From Vitellaria paradoxa (lineage: Eukaryota > Streptophyta > Magnoliopsida > Ericales > Sapotaceae): a stretch of DNA of 64,000 bases. Numbering within the stretch: position 1 is the first letter of the stretch; each line of letters opens with the position of its first letter. The stretch lies in contig CM034233.1 of the NCBI GenBank assembly GCA_019916065.1, positions 41,580,862-41,644,861 on the forward strand, read 5' to 3'. The notes beneath the pieces are model-generated. The model saw only the letters and a program-made list of their open reading frames with translations. It ran no database searches and was not told the DNA's origin. The translations under genes and the position numbers were made by a program. Below, piece by piece: positions 51,801-57,003 of the stretch.

Positions 51801-54800
51801 GATGTATTACTCTATCTTTCTGGTGAACTGCCACCAAGTGTTTGACAGTTTCAAAGTCCCTTAGGATTGGGTATGGTTCATTCCTTGATTCAATCTTCAT
51901 GTTGATGATCCATGTACACAATATTCAGCCTCCCAAATACCGGTCCTATGGATTAAATAAGCCACTTGGCAATCTACATTCATCATATGATGTTATGTGC
52001 TTGTGTAATCAGAGTATGGGACAATGAGGTGGTCTGCCTAATGCACCAGCTAATATTTTGGTATAAAATTTGCTGTGAAATCTAACAAAATATTGGGCTA
52101 GAATTTCCAAAGACAGTCTGTGACCAATTTAAACTATCACATTCCTATGGTTCTGTTTAGGGATTGAAGGGTGTCAAACCGTTTTATTCCCAGGGGCAAT
52201 TGGGTGCTGGGAGTCTTATATATTAGAATTTCTAGTAGTCAAGTTACTCTTTCATTAGAGAAAGAGGAAAAATAGGTTAAAATATGGGAGATTAGTGGAT
52301 AAGCGGCAAATTAGTCATATTTATTCAAAAAGATGTACTTCTGCTGACAATGAGGTAATCATGCAAAGTTTATGAAACCTCTTCGCGGATTGGAAATGAA
52401 TAATATTATTTTGTATTTTTTGTTATCAAGCCATGTGCATTTTCTTAATTCTTTAATGACAAAAGTCACGTTTCAACCGAAATTTTTGTGCATTTTTCTT
52501 CTTTGTATGTGTATTACAATATTTATTAAACTTGCCTACTTTTTACCATAGTATGGGCCTTGAAGCATATTCCTGGTGCTATATGTGTTCATTATTCTGA
52601 TGGAGCCTCAACTCATCATAATACCTGTGGGACCCACATTTGACAGGCTGCATCTAAGTATAGTTACCTGAAATCACTAATGCCCATGCAAACCACGTTT
52701 TGGTATACATGTTCTGGAACATGGTACACTAATGTTTCAATACACTAAATTTGATGGTTCAAACACATTATGCCTATATTATATTTTCACTAGAAAATAA
52801 CTCTAAAAATACTGAATTGATAACAAATTGTGTGACAATAACCATTAAGTTTAAACCTTTATGAAAGGATAACGACTAAAGATTGATATCAAACAGAAAG
52901 TCTACTTAATTTCTTGAATATCTACACTATTTTATTTTCTTTATTTTTTTTTAAATAAGTCACTATTGTATACCAAAATATTTTAACCATTATATACCAA
53001 AATATTTTAATAATATTTTAATAACGTTGTATTTAAGTTTACAAAGATCTGGGACATGTATACTTTTCCTTCTAGTTACTGATGTATAATTTTGTTTTTC
53101 CTTTTTGTTTTCTTAATGTTGAATTTGGATGGAATGGAAAAGGAGGGATGGTTGGCTGAGGCATTCCCATGATCCTGCCTCCACAATAGGAAAAGAACTT
53201 GGGAACTAGGGAAACCAATGCTAAGGAAAGGGAATGCTGCCTCAACCATCATGCATGCTCATTCTAGTAACACCTTTGAAGATGTGGAAAGCAAGGAACT
53301 ATGGCCCTAAGAATGAGGGTGTTCATTCTTTTTGAATCCTATAATATGGTGTGTGGCTTGTTGCCCATTACTTGGAATGCTTTCCTAGAACAAAAATTGG
53401 TTTCTAGATTGTATAGAAATGAGAATGTGGGACAGCGCATGCCTGGAATGTGGCAAAATTGATAGTAGGGTTATATAGATCACAATATTTTAATTTGTGA
53501 GGGAAGTTCTAAATTTGATTTTCTTTTATAATTACACATTCAAGGGGACGCAATATATTAAACTGCACTTTTACTGTTGAAATTATCCTTTATTCAAAGC
53601 AATCATATTAAAAAGCACTTTTTATGTAAGTCTTATATAAATTGAGCCATGGATGCAATACAGCACCCTTTTAGTCTCCTCTTGGTAACCACACAATTGT
53701 TCTTAAATTTAATTATATGTGAGTTTTCTCTTGTAAGGAGAATTCCAAGCAACTACGTCGGAAAAGAAAAATGCTTGGATTGTTAGATTTTTTATTTGGA
53801 ATGAAGGTGAACCATATTTTAGAATGGGCATTCCAAAACATAAATTGCTTGGTTGTCAACATTCTCAGTGAGCTCATTGAAAAGACTTGCATTTTTTATC
53901 CTTTTGTTGATGTGTTGATACCAGCCCATGCTGTTTTTTGACAAAGAAAAAGAAACAACTTGAATAAGCTTTAGGTCCCCATAGTTCTCTTGTATTTGTT
54001 TATCCTTTTGGTAATTTTAATTTTGTGCAACAGGTGAAGATGTTCCGCCAATGCAGTTGAAAGAAGGTGTTTTTAGATGTATTATGCAGTTATACGATTG
54101 CCTTTTAACAGAAGTACATGAGCGTTGCAAGAAGGGGTTAAGCTTGGCAAAACGTTTGAATAGCAGTTTGGCCTTTTTTTGCTACGATCTTTTGTCCGTT
54201 GTTGAGCCTCGCCAAGTTTTTGAATTGGTATGCTTTTTTTTATTTTGATTTTCTCAATCCTGCGTTGTCATTTTTCCTTTGATATTCTATGTGCTGTTAT
54301 GTATGTTAAAGTGATATGATTGCAAGTCTCAGGATTAGTTTGGATAAATACCAAACAAAAGGAAATTGACAGACTTTTGTTTAAGACATGCATTATATCA
54401 AAATTCAACGGTAAAGGGAGAAAATTCACCGAGTAAGCTAATTAAATGGTGTGAATTGTATCATGTGTATGATCTTTTTCATCAAAAGCAATAACTTTGC
54501 CGAGAACGTTTCTTGTCTTGATACACATAATTAATCTTGTCAACGATGAAGTGGAAAGTTTTAAATGCCTCCCAATAATCCATGGCTATGTTGACTAATT
54601 TGCGATCTAGAAAAATATTTCACTAATAAAGGTTGATGTTAGAAAAAATTAATATAATTGCAAATAATGGTACGTAAAGAATATTTACATAATAGTATGC
54701 TGCATATGTCTGGCTGAATTAGTTCACTTGGAAAAACTTAGGCAGCCGTTTTGCCGAAACAGAGAGCGTGTAAATATCATGCACATACAGTATTGGGTCA

Positions 54801-57003
54801 TACAATTGAAGTTACTTTGTGGGATTGGAATTAGCAAACTGGGCCCTAATATTGCCTAAAATTGGAATGCTTGTGTTTTTAGGATAAGAATGAATTCTAG
54901 ACTCTAGAGTTAAGTTTCTACATGGTTTAAGAAGGCTGCTTGGGTTTATGGATGGAACAGATGAGTTTGGCTTAATTTTCCAAAGTTGCAGGTTTCGGAA
55001 TATTCAGAAATAGTGTGATTAGGGGGTAGATGAGTGTAGCGAAAATTAGGATATTAAGATGGATATGTGATAATTTAAAAAAAGATAGGATTATAAATAA
55101 ATATCCAACAGAAAATTAAAGGTCGTTTAAGAGAGTTTGGTAATGTCCAATGTAAACAATGGGATTGCACCAGTAGGGAAGAGTAAGTGAATGAATCCAA
55201 GCAGTGGTGGAGATGGAGGTGGTTGAGTGGGGTCAATTGCCCTCACTTATTTAAAAAAAAAAAAAAAAATTATATATATATATATATATATATCTTTTAG
55301 CATTGCCCTCACTAAAATTTTTTTTGATCCCAGTATGCCAATTTATCTTTAATTGCCCCCACCCCATCCCATCTCATCCCATCCCACCCATATCCAACAT
55401 ATATTTATCATTAAAAATTTTAAAAAACTCCTATCCTCTCGGTTTATCCAACTTCAGTAACTTTTTTTTTTTTTTTTATCATTTATCATTAATCTAACTT
55501 TATATTGTTTGATAGGTCTTATCATTTGTTCAGATATGTGCTTTTTTTATTTTTTATTTTTTATCATTTAGGTTTTGTCATTGGTTTGGATAGGCTTTTT
55601 TTATCATTTATTTTTTTATTCATCCTCAACTCTTTTTTTTATCATTTATTATTACTTCATTTTTTTGGATAGAATTTTTTTTTCTCATTTATTCAATTTC
55701 AATTTTTTTTTTTTTAGATATGTCTTATCAATTTGTTAGATATGCCTTCGCAAAGCTCCTTTTTATCATTTATTATTATTATTTCATTTTTAGATAAGTT
55801 TTTTTTTTTTTTATTTATAATTTATGATTTATTCAATTTTATTTATTTATTTATTTATTTATTTTAGATCCGATCCCACCTAGTGGGAAAAGGCTTAGTT
55901 TGGTTTGGTTTATTTATTTTAGATATAGCTTATGAATTTTTTAGATATGTCTTACAAAATATTCTATGCCAAAATTTTTAAGTTAGCCTTGCCCCCACCC
56001 ACTACTTTTTCTATTTCTGCGACTGGATCCAAGTAAAAGGGGCAATGAGAACAAAAGGCTGACTTAAGATTGTATGGACTGAAATTGGGAAGAAATGCCT
56101 GATTTCATATTGCGTCACGAAAACATAACCTATGACAGAAATGAATTGAGGGATAGGATTCATCTAGCCTATGCCAACTAGTTTGGGACTAAGGCTTTGT
56201 TGATTGAGTGTGATTAAGTGCGTGGATAGCAACTATTTTATGGACTTTTATTGGTTAAAATGTTAGCCAACAGGTAGGGAAAGGAGTTAAGGCTCGTTTA
56301 GTTTTGACTTGTGATTAGGTAGGTTTTGGGCTTAAGTCTCGTGAATTGACAAGGGAAAATGCAGGAAGAAACTCTTGAAACCCGCCTAGAATTTGATTGG
56401 AGCTACCTTCTCAGGTAAGGTTGCCAAAATCATCTGACAAGTCCCAAATGCTTCATTCAAATTCTCCAACTACTCCATCAGCAAAATGCTTGCATGCATG
56501 AATTCATATCTATAGGTTGCTAGTCTTCTCTCTGTGGTTTCAAAAATAATGATTTTAAAATTATGAAATTACAACATTTTGACTGACAAGTGTGTTTTGG
56601 ACCTGGTAATAACTCCATATGAGACCCAACTACAATATCTTATCTATAAATAACCCAGAGTGGCCCCTACAGTCCATTCAATTTGTGAAATTGCCAAAAG
56701 GCCATTGACACTGACAACCCAATAAAAAAGCATGTTTCCTGGAGCTTGCTTTTATTTTTTTCCTTCTATTTTAATTTTTGAGCTTAAAGGCATGTCTTTA
56801 CAGTTTTCCTTAGTTTATTGTTTTGGTTGGTATGGAGTTAACTCAATTTTTTTATTTTTTTTTTCCGTGCAGGTGTCATTGTACTTGGAGAAATTCTCTG
56901 GGGTATGTCAACCAGTTTTGCATGACTGCAAACTTACATTTCTGCAGATCATCTGCGACCATGATTTATTTGTGGAAATGCCTGGACGAGATCCTTCAGA
57001 TAG
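15800..57003 (+). CDS. SPK1: SPIKE1-type DOCK-family guanine nucleotide exchange factor, 5' half (20 coding exons, partial)
   Basis: SPK1 is the plant DOCK-family GEF. It loads ROP GTPases with GTP and acts upstream of the SCAR/WAVE-ARP2/3 actin pathway in cell shaping and at ER exit sites (family knowledge). Coding exons: 15800-15883, 24425-24587, 31034-31161, 31378-31490, 31686-31741, 31873-31970, 32144-32281, 36894-37205, 39439-39726, 40136-40303, 40386-40577, 40758-40801, 43810-43879, 44154-44315, 45268-45375, 45654-45691, 47228-47372, 50489-50615, 54034-54227 and 56873-57003. All junctions are GT-AG and phases join without a stop, giving about 919 residues of a protein that is about 1,830 in Arabidopsis. 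Residues about 461-612 are the DOCK-C2/DHR1 lipid-binding domain; the DHR2 catalytic domain is outside the window. The start ATG sits in GCCATGG. No frame-disrupting lesion is seen, so it looks functional. Extreme intron inflation is the odd feature. Confidence 0.95.
15884..17352. other. SPK1 intron 1, first part: nothing recognised
   Basis: AT-rich intron sequence with poly-A runs (17113-17125) and no transposon ends or coding frame that I recognise. Intron 1 spans 15884-24424 and is the longest complete intron here. Confidence 0.6.
17358..17638 (+). mobile_element. TRIM-like miniature LTR retrotransposon, TSD AGGAT
   Basis: Two 83-84 bp direct repeats (17358-17441 and 17556-17638), each with GAGAGT near the start and GGCTAACAATTTAACA or a near match at the end. 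They flank a 114-bp interior. Directly after the first repeat is TGGTATTATAG, a decayed primer-binding site for initiator-Met tRNA (TGGTATCAGAGC). Just before the second repeat is a purine run (GTAAGGGG). AGGAT occurs at 17353-17357 and 17639-17643 as a perfect 5-bp target duplication. It has no coding capacity, which is the definition of a TRIM. Confidence 0.82.
17644..18040. other. Intron 1 repeat-rich stretch
   Basis: Contains a T(n)G(n) tract near 17796-17813 and two copies of CTCTTGATTTCCTACAT (about 17680 and 17920), suggesting a small insertion between short direct repeats. I cannot classify it. Confidence 0.35.
18041..18372 (+). mobile_element. 5'-truncated L1 LINE 3' fragment
   Basis: The frame at 18049-18261 reads [18 protein letters not shown], the block that follows zf-RVT in plant L1 ORF2. 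It is followed by a trailer and an A17 tail near 18350-18366. No TSD identified. Confidence 0.75.
18480..18741. repeat. AGCTT-rich degenerate repeat, left part
   Basis: Repeated variants of GAGCTTGAG..CTTTTAT..AGCTTGAAATATTATATTC. It continues at 21474-22010 on the far side of the LTR element inserted at 18742-21473, so the two parts were once contiguous. Confidence 0.7.
19586..19855 (-). other. Open frame of unknown meaning inside the gag-only element
   Basis: An 89-codon minus-strand frame ([20 protein letters not shown] at the start) downstream of gag. Not a recognisable pol domain. It may be residual or acquired sequence of the non-autonomous element. Confidence 0.3.
19919..20770 (-). 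pseudogene. Retrotransposon gag with one in-frame TGA
   Basis: Starts [20 protein letters not shown] and has the retrotrans-gag core: [43 protein letters not shown] and [13 protein letters not shown] single TGA at 20366-20368 interrupts it. The same frame then continues ([26 protein letters not shown]) to 19919, about 284 codons in all. No CCHC knuckle is seen. The stop may be a recent mutation, since the LTRs are nearly identical. Confidence 0.82.
21474..22010. repeat. AGCTT-rich degenerate repeat, right part
   Basis: Many variants of GAGCTTGTTC and AAACAAG..TTTGAATT in loose tandem. Continuation of the repeat at 18480-18741. Confidence 0.7.
22011..22380. other. Intron 1: nothing recognised
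   Basis: Ordinary AT-rich intron sequence ending in a compound C(n)..A(n) tract at 22380-22429. Confidence 0.5.
22430..23110 (-). mobile_element. Antisense L1 LINE fragment (between RT and zf-RVT)
   Basis: The minus strand reads [33 protein letters not shown], then [16 protein letters not shown] and IFNLAVKMR, with stops between. These are the GGLGIRxLxxFNxALLxKW, KYG and FWxDxWxGxxPL blocks of plant L1 ORF2 downstream of the RT. Badly decayed; ends not defined. Confidence 0.75.
23111..24424. other. Intron 1, last part: a ~180-bp local duplication, otherwise plain
   Basis: Two related blocks, around 23520-23585 and 23699-23765 (AGAAAGCTTTTTCTTGGAAC versus AGAAAGCTTTTCCTTGAAAC, both followed by A-rich AAAAATCAA), form a diverged direct repeat. 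No coding feature before the exon 2 acceptor. Confidence 0.5.
24425..24587 (+). CDS. SPK1: SPK1 coding exon 2
   Basis: Residues 29-83. Acceptor TTCTTGCAG|CTAGATGAG; reads [18 protein letters not shown] then [11 protein letters not shown], very conserved in the family. Donor ACAG|GTATGA; phase 1. Confidence 0.95.
24870..25226 (-). pseudogene. Copia RNase H C-terminal half, separated by an L1 insertion
   Basis: The minus strand reads [46 protein letters not shown] and [17 protein letters not shown]. The missing N-terminal half ([22 protein letters not shown]) lies at about 26632-26720 on the other side of the L1, and the two halves join in frame at the 8-bp target duplication. Confidence 0.85.
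25227..26623 (-). mobile_element. 5'-truncated L1 LINE inserted in the Copia RNase H, TSD AACATTCT
   Basis: The T-rich run at 25228-25238 is the antisense poly-A tail, and the trailer matches that of the L1 at 8691-13816. It encodes ORF2 C-terminal parts: 26540-26214 ([20 protein letters not shown]) and about 26210-26000 ([20 protein letters not shown], a CxxCxxxxExxxHLFFxC zf-RVT). After a break come [17 protein letters not shown] and the C-terminus at 25519-25316. AACATTCT flanks it at 25219-25226 and 26624-26631. The hAT-like element at 25517-25992 interrupts it. Confidence 0.9.
25517..25992. mobile_element. hAT-like small DNA transposon, perfect 13-bp TIR, 8-bp TSD
   Basis: Termini CATGGTTCAAAGT (25517-25529) and ACTTTGAACCATG (25980-25992) are exact inverted repeats. 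GCCCAAGC at 25509-25516 and 25993-26000 is an exact 8-bp target duplication. Removing the element restores the L1 reading KLAWA / [10 protein letters not shown]. The 476-bp element is CG/GATATC-rich at its ends and AT-rich in the centre, with no transposase. The 8-bp duplication is typical of hAT, though Mutator-type (about 9 bp) is an alternative. Confidence 0.85.
26678..27946 (-). pseudogene. Copia reverse transcriptase remnants with YVDD
   Basis: 27946-27617 reads [20 protein letters not shown] and [19 protein letters not shown], the start of the Copia RT. Frameshifted remains ([18 protein letters not shown]) follow. 27232-26678 reads [36 protein letters not shown] and LKYLKGSP. The active-site YVDD is intact, but the segment between FKVR and KKGIC lacks the usual DLGxLxYFLG block, so there is an internal deletion. 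Confidence 0.85.
28276..29133 (-). pseudogene. Copia polyprotein fragment: protease and GAG-pre-integrase
   Basis: Reads [19 protein letters not shown] (the Copia aspartic protease active site DSG), [17 protein letters not shown], then [19 protein letters not shown] and CEICELA (the GAG-pre-integrase HxxxGH..C..C). Gag proper should lie between here and the 5' LTR, but only about 730 bp of CGATC-rich leader is there. The integrase core after 28276 is absent. Confidence 0.85.
29928..30743 (+). mobile_element. 5'-truncated RTE-clade LINE inside the Copia 5' LTR
   Basis: Starts inside the RT at [20 protein letters not shown], the FADD active site. It continues with frames [16 protein letters not shown] (30000) and [20 protein letters not shown] (30363), then [14 protein letters not shown] and [10 protein letters not shown], and ends in the RTE 3' end CCCCACCTAGTGGGAAAAGG with a (GGTTT)n tail. 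A 15-bp target duplication, TTTATTTACACCTTG (29913-29927) versus TTTATTTACATCTTG (30741-30755), differs by one base. Removing it rejoins the LTR. Confidence 0.92.
31034..31161 (+). CDS. SPK1: SPK1 coding exon 3
   Basis: Residues about 83-125. Acceptor CATCTGCAG|AAATGC; reads [18 protein letters not shown] and [12 protein letters not shown]. This is a variable, acidic/serine-rich linker in the family. Donor CAAAG|GTTAGC; phase 0. Confidence 0.9.
31378..31490 (+). CDS. SPK1: SPK1 coding exon 4
   Basis: Residues 126-163. Reads [20 protein letters not shown], an SPK1 signature. Donor GGCAG|GTTTGG; phase 2. Confidence 0.93.
31686..31741 (+). CDS. SPK1: SPK1 coding exon 5
   Basis: A 56-nt exon, residues about 163-181, reading [18 protein letters not shown]. 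Acceptor GTCACAG, donor AGTCG|GTAAGT; phase 1. Confidence 0.92.
31873..31970 (+). CDS. SPK1: SPK1 coding exon 6
   Basis: Residues about 182-214, reading [20 protein letters not shown] and ending PAEVQD. Acceptor TTGTAG|AGCC chosen because it keeps the frame with exon 5; donor GGAT|GTAAGC. Confidence 0.92.
32144..32281 (+). CDS. SPK1: SPK1 coding exon 7
   Basis: Residues 215-260, reading [19 protein letters not shown] and VYSRKEP. Acceptor ATTGATAG; donor ACCA|GTAAGT. Confidence 0.94.
32282..34105. other. SPK1 intron 7, first part: unassigned
   Basis: Contains a T(n)G(n) tract at 33181-33209. Frames such as 32960-33340 look non-coding. The stretch 33000-33900 is GA-rich on the + strand and may be an old retroelement, but I recognise no domain. 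Confidence 0.4.
34106..34320. mobile_element. Probable diverged relative of the hAT-like element
   Basis: Rich in GAGATATCG and GATATCGCCG with TCAAAGTATC near one end, like the termini of the 25517-25992 element (CAAAGT and GATATCTCGG). No clear TSD seen; ends uncertain. Confidence 0.35.
34321..35400. other. Intron 7, middle: AT-rich, nothing recognised
   Basis: A18 run at about 34692, AT-rich 34700-34990, then mixed sequence ending in a C(16)..A-rich compound tract at 35386-35425. No domain or transposon end identified. Confidence 0.45.
35410..35965 (+). mobile_element. L1 LINE 3' fragment
   Basis: The reading, with shifts, gives [21 protein letters not shown], then HLFIQC-like and [10 protein letters not shown], then [13 protein letters not shown]: the zf-RVT and C-terminal blocks of plant L1 ORF2. 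The trailer CTTGATGCTATTTAATATAA resembles other L1 3' ends here. Confidence 0.75.
35966..36702 (+). mobile_element. RTE-clade LINE 3' fragment with internal tandem duplication
   Basis: Reads [20 protein letters not shown] (about 35973), [14 protein letters not shown] (36070), [20 protein letters not shown] (36142), [14 protein letters not shown] and [20 protein letters not shown]. It ends CCCCACCTAGTGGGAAAAGG and (TTTGG)n at 36666-36701. A 168-bp segment is duplicated (36271-36438 and 36439-36606), keeping the frame until a stop in copy 2. Confidence 0.9.
36894..37205 (+). CDS. SPK1: SPK1 coding exon 8
   Basis: Residues 261-364. Reads [19 protein letters not shown] and [14 protein letters not shown], a Ser-rich stretch, then [19 protein letters not shown]. 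Acceptor TTAAAACAG; donor TTCAG|GTGCAT. The largest exon in the window. Confidence 0.95.
37206..39438. other. SPK1 intron 8: local ~255-bp duplication, otherwise plain
   Basis: GATGATGCAT... blocks at about 37474-37566 and 37729-37820 are diverged direct repeats; each is followed by an A-rich run and AAAGATTCATG. A CACGTGTGCACGCGCGCAC run lies near 37833. The remainder (37930-39438) is AT-rich with no recognised element. Confidence 0.5.
39439..39726 (+). CDS. SPK1: SPK1 coding exon 9
   Basis: Residues 365-460, reading [20 protein letters not shown] followed by a polar low-conservation linker ([16 protein letters not shown]-like end). Leads into the C2/DHR1 domain. Confidence 0.94.
40136..40303 (+). 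CDS. SPK1: SPK1 coding exon 10 (start of DHR1/C2)
   Basis: Residues 461-516. Reads [20 protein letters not shown] and [20 protein letters not shown], the opening strands of the DOCK-C2 domain (DHR1), which binds phosphoinositides in DOCK proteins. Confidence 0.95.
40386..40577 (+). CDS. SPK1: SPK1 coding exon 11 (DHR1/C2)
   Basis: Residues 517-580. Reads [39 protein letters not shown] and [12 protein letters not shown], the core of the DOCK-C2 fold. Confidence 0.95.
40758..40801 (+). CDS. SPK1: SPK1 coding exon 12 (DHR1/C2)
   Basis: A 44-nt exon reading [15 protein letters not shown]. Acceptor CCTTTTCAG; donor GCTCG|GTATGT; phase 2. Confidence 0.92.
41010..41410. mobile_element. Tourist/PIF-Harbinger-type MITE, TSD TAA
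   Basis: The left end GGGGGTGTTTGGTGTGATGA and the right end (reverse complement CGGTGCGTTTGGAGCGACGA) are imperfect inverted repeats extending about 35 bp. TAA flanks it at 41007-41009 and 41411-41413. The interior is non-coding and AT-rich. The TGTTTGG ends and 3-bp TAA duplication fit Tourist-like MITEs. Confidence 0.8.
41414..42216. other. Intron 12, AT-rich stretch
   Basis: Contains a (TA)n microsatellite at about 41710-41726 and other AT-rich sequence. No gene or defined transposon. Confidence 0.5.
42217..42800 (+). repeat. 288-bp tandem duplication carrying an unidentified in-frame reading
   Basis: Two head-to-tail copies start at GCAAATCCAGCAAGCAGCAA (42217 and 42505). 288 is a multiple of three, and the frame stays open from 42213 to 42636: [17 protein letters not shown](Q/H)[28 protein letters not shown] and [18 protein letters not shown]. 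Copy 2 gains one GAG codon, and its second half is closed by a stop. I do not recognise the protein. It may be a captured gene fragment, or transposon-encoded. Confidence 0.75.
42960..43380 (-). mobile_element. Antisense RTE LINE 3' fragment
   Basis: The minus strand reads [20 protein letters not shown] then RKLKWM, matching the GSECWAVK...[13 protein letters not shown] block of RTE elements, and ends in IHLAEPN followed by ACTAGTTTGAGAC. It is a different subfamily from the CCACCTAGTGGG-ended copies. Confidence 0.7.
43381..43809. other. Intron 12, last part: nothing recognised
   Basis: Unremarkable intron sequence leading to the exon 13 acceptor ATCATTCAG. Confidence 0.5.
43810..43879 (+). 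CDS. SPK1: SPK1 coding exon 13 (end of DHR1/C2)
   Basis: A 70-nt exon reading [20 protein letters not shown], closing the C2-like domain. It follows a 3-kb intron filled with repeats. Confidence 0.93.
44154..44315 (+). CDS. SPK1: SPK1 coding exon 14
   Basis: Residues 619-672, reading [20 protein letters not shown] and [19 protein letters not shown]. Start of the helical (ARM-like) scaffold. Confidence 0.95.
44316..45267. other. SPK1 intron 14: nothing recognised
   Basis: AT-rich with a C(n)A(n) tract at 44597-44620 and a T(n)G(n) tract at 44846-44864. No gene or transposon ends. Confidence 0.55.
45268..45375 (+). CDS. SPK1: SPK1 coding exon 15
   Basis: Residues 673-708, reading [18 protein letters not shown] and [14 protein letters not shown]. 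Helical scaffold. Confidence 0.95.
45654..45691 (+). CDS. SPK1: SPK1 coding exon 16 (38 nt)
   Basis: A micro-exon reading [13 protein letters not shown] with phase 2 at its end. Acceptor TTTTCAG; donor ACACG|GTATGC. Confidence 0.92.
45692..47227. other. SPK1 intron 16: nothing classifiable
   Basis: A C14-A5 tract lies near 46480-46497 within an AT-rich block (46140-46560) that may be a small insertion. The frame at 45808-46104 has no recognised domain. Confidence 0.45.
47228..47372 (+). CDS. SPK1: SPK1 coding exon 17
   Basis: Residues about 721-769, reading [19 protein letters not shown] and [18 protein letters not shown]. Confidence 0.95.
47373..48997. other. Intron 17, first part: probable old retroelement, unassigned
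   Basis: The stretch 48000-48900 is more GC-rich than the flanks and contains several frames (for example 48510-48701), suggesting decayed coding DNA. No definite domain. It may be the 5' part of the older L1 whose tail is at about 49755-49830. Confidence 0.35.
49012..49740 (+). mobile_element. 5'-truncated L1 LINE, 14-bp TSD
   Basis: The frame from 49021 reads [59 protein letters not shown] and [10 protein letters not shown], then a stop; [18 protein letters not shown] follows. This is the ORF2 C-terminus with zf-RVT. The tail is CTTATCTTTTTCAAAAAAA. AGTTAACGACTTTC is exact at 48998-49011 and 49741-49754. It is closely related to the antisense L1 at 60195-64000. Confidence 0.93.
49755..50488. 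other. Intron 17, last part
   Basis: 49755-49830 (ATTGGCATCCCTTGATGTC, TTTTAATATAAATTTTTTTT) looks like the 3' end of an older L1 that was the target of the 49012-49740 insertion. The rest up to exon 18 is plain AT-rich sequence. Confidence 0.45.
50489..50615 (+). CDS. SPK1: SPK1 coding exon 18
   Basis: Residues 770-811, reading [19 protein letters not shown] and [17 protein letters not shown]. Donor CTTG|GTAGGT; phase 1. Confidence 0.95.
50616..54033. other. SPK1 intron 18: no recognised element
   Basis: 3.4 kb of AT-rich sequence with a T(n)G(11) tract at 50691-50716 and ATACCAAAATATTTTAA repeats near 52970-53020. The frame at 51198-51434 has no recognised domain. Nothing else supported. 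Confidence 0.5.
54034..54227 (+). CDS. SPK1: SPK1 coding exon 19
   Basis: Residues 812-876, reading [20 protein letters not shown] and [20 protein letters not shown]. Acceptor TGCAACAG. Confidence 0.95.
54228..55020. other. Intron 19, first part: nothing recognised
   Basis: AT-rich intron sequence without coding frames. Confidence 0.5.
55021..56225 (+). mobile_element. Decayed RTE LINE remnant split by a hAT-like element
   Basis: 55029-55201 reads [19 protein letters not shown], the [15 protein letters not shown] block. The 3' end lies beyond the insertion at 56034-56225 and finishes CCAACTAGTTTGGGACTAAG then GCTTTGTTG, a classic plant RTE tail. The two parts become contiguous when 55202-56025 and one TSD are removed. 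Confidence 0.8.
55202..56025. mobile_element. hAT-like MITE (CAGTGG termini), 8-bp TSD
   Basis: Left end CAGTGGTGGAGATGGAGGTG; the right end reverse-complemented reads CAGTCGCAGAAATAG, with GGGTGGGGGCAAGGC further in versus GAGTGGGGTCAATTGC on the left. The TSD is AATCCAAG (55194-55201) versus GATCCAAG (56026-56033), 7 of 8 alike. The 824-bp interior is T-rich with a (TA)n run at 55271-55292 and (ATTT)n at about 55846. It includes a 45-bp RTE tail with CCCACCTAGTGGGAAAAGG at about 55874. Confidence 0.75.
56226..56872. other. Intron 19, last part: nothing recognised
   Basis: Plain intron sequence ending in a T-rich tract and the acceptor CCGTGCAG before exon 20. Confidence 0.5.
56873..57003 (+). 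CDS. SPK1: SPK1 coding exon 20, last in window
   Basis: Residues 877-919, reading [20 protein letters not shown] and [16 protein letters not shown]. Donor GATAG|GTACAT; phase 2. The next expected exon (family NYLSS... block) was not found in the remaining 7 kb. Confidence 0.93.
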
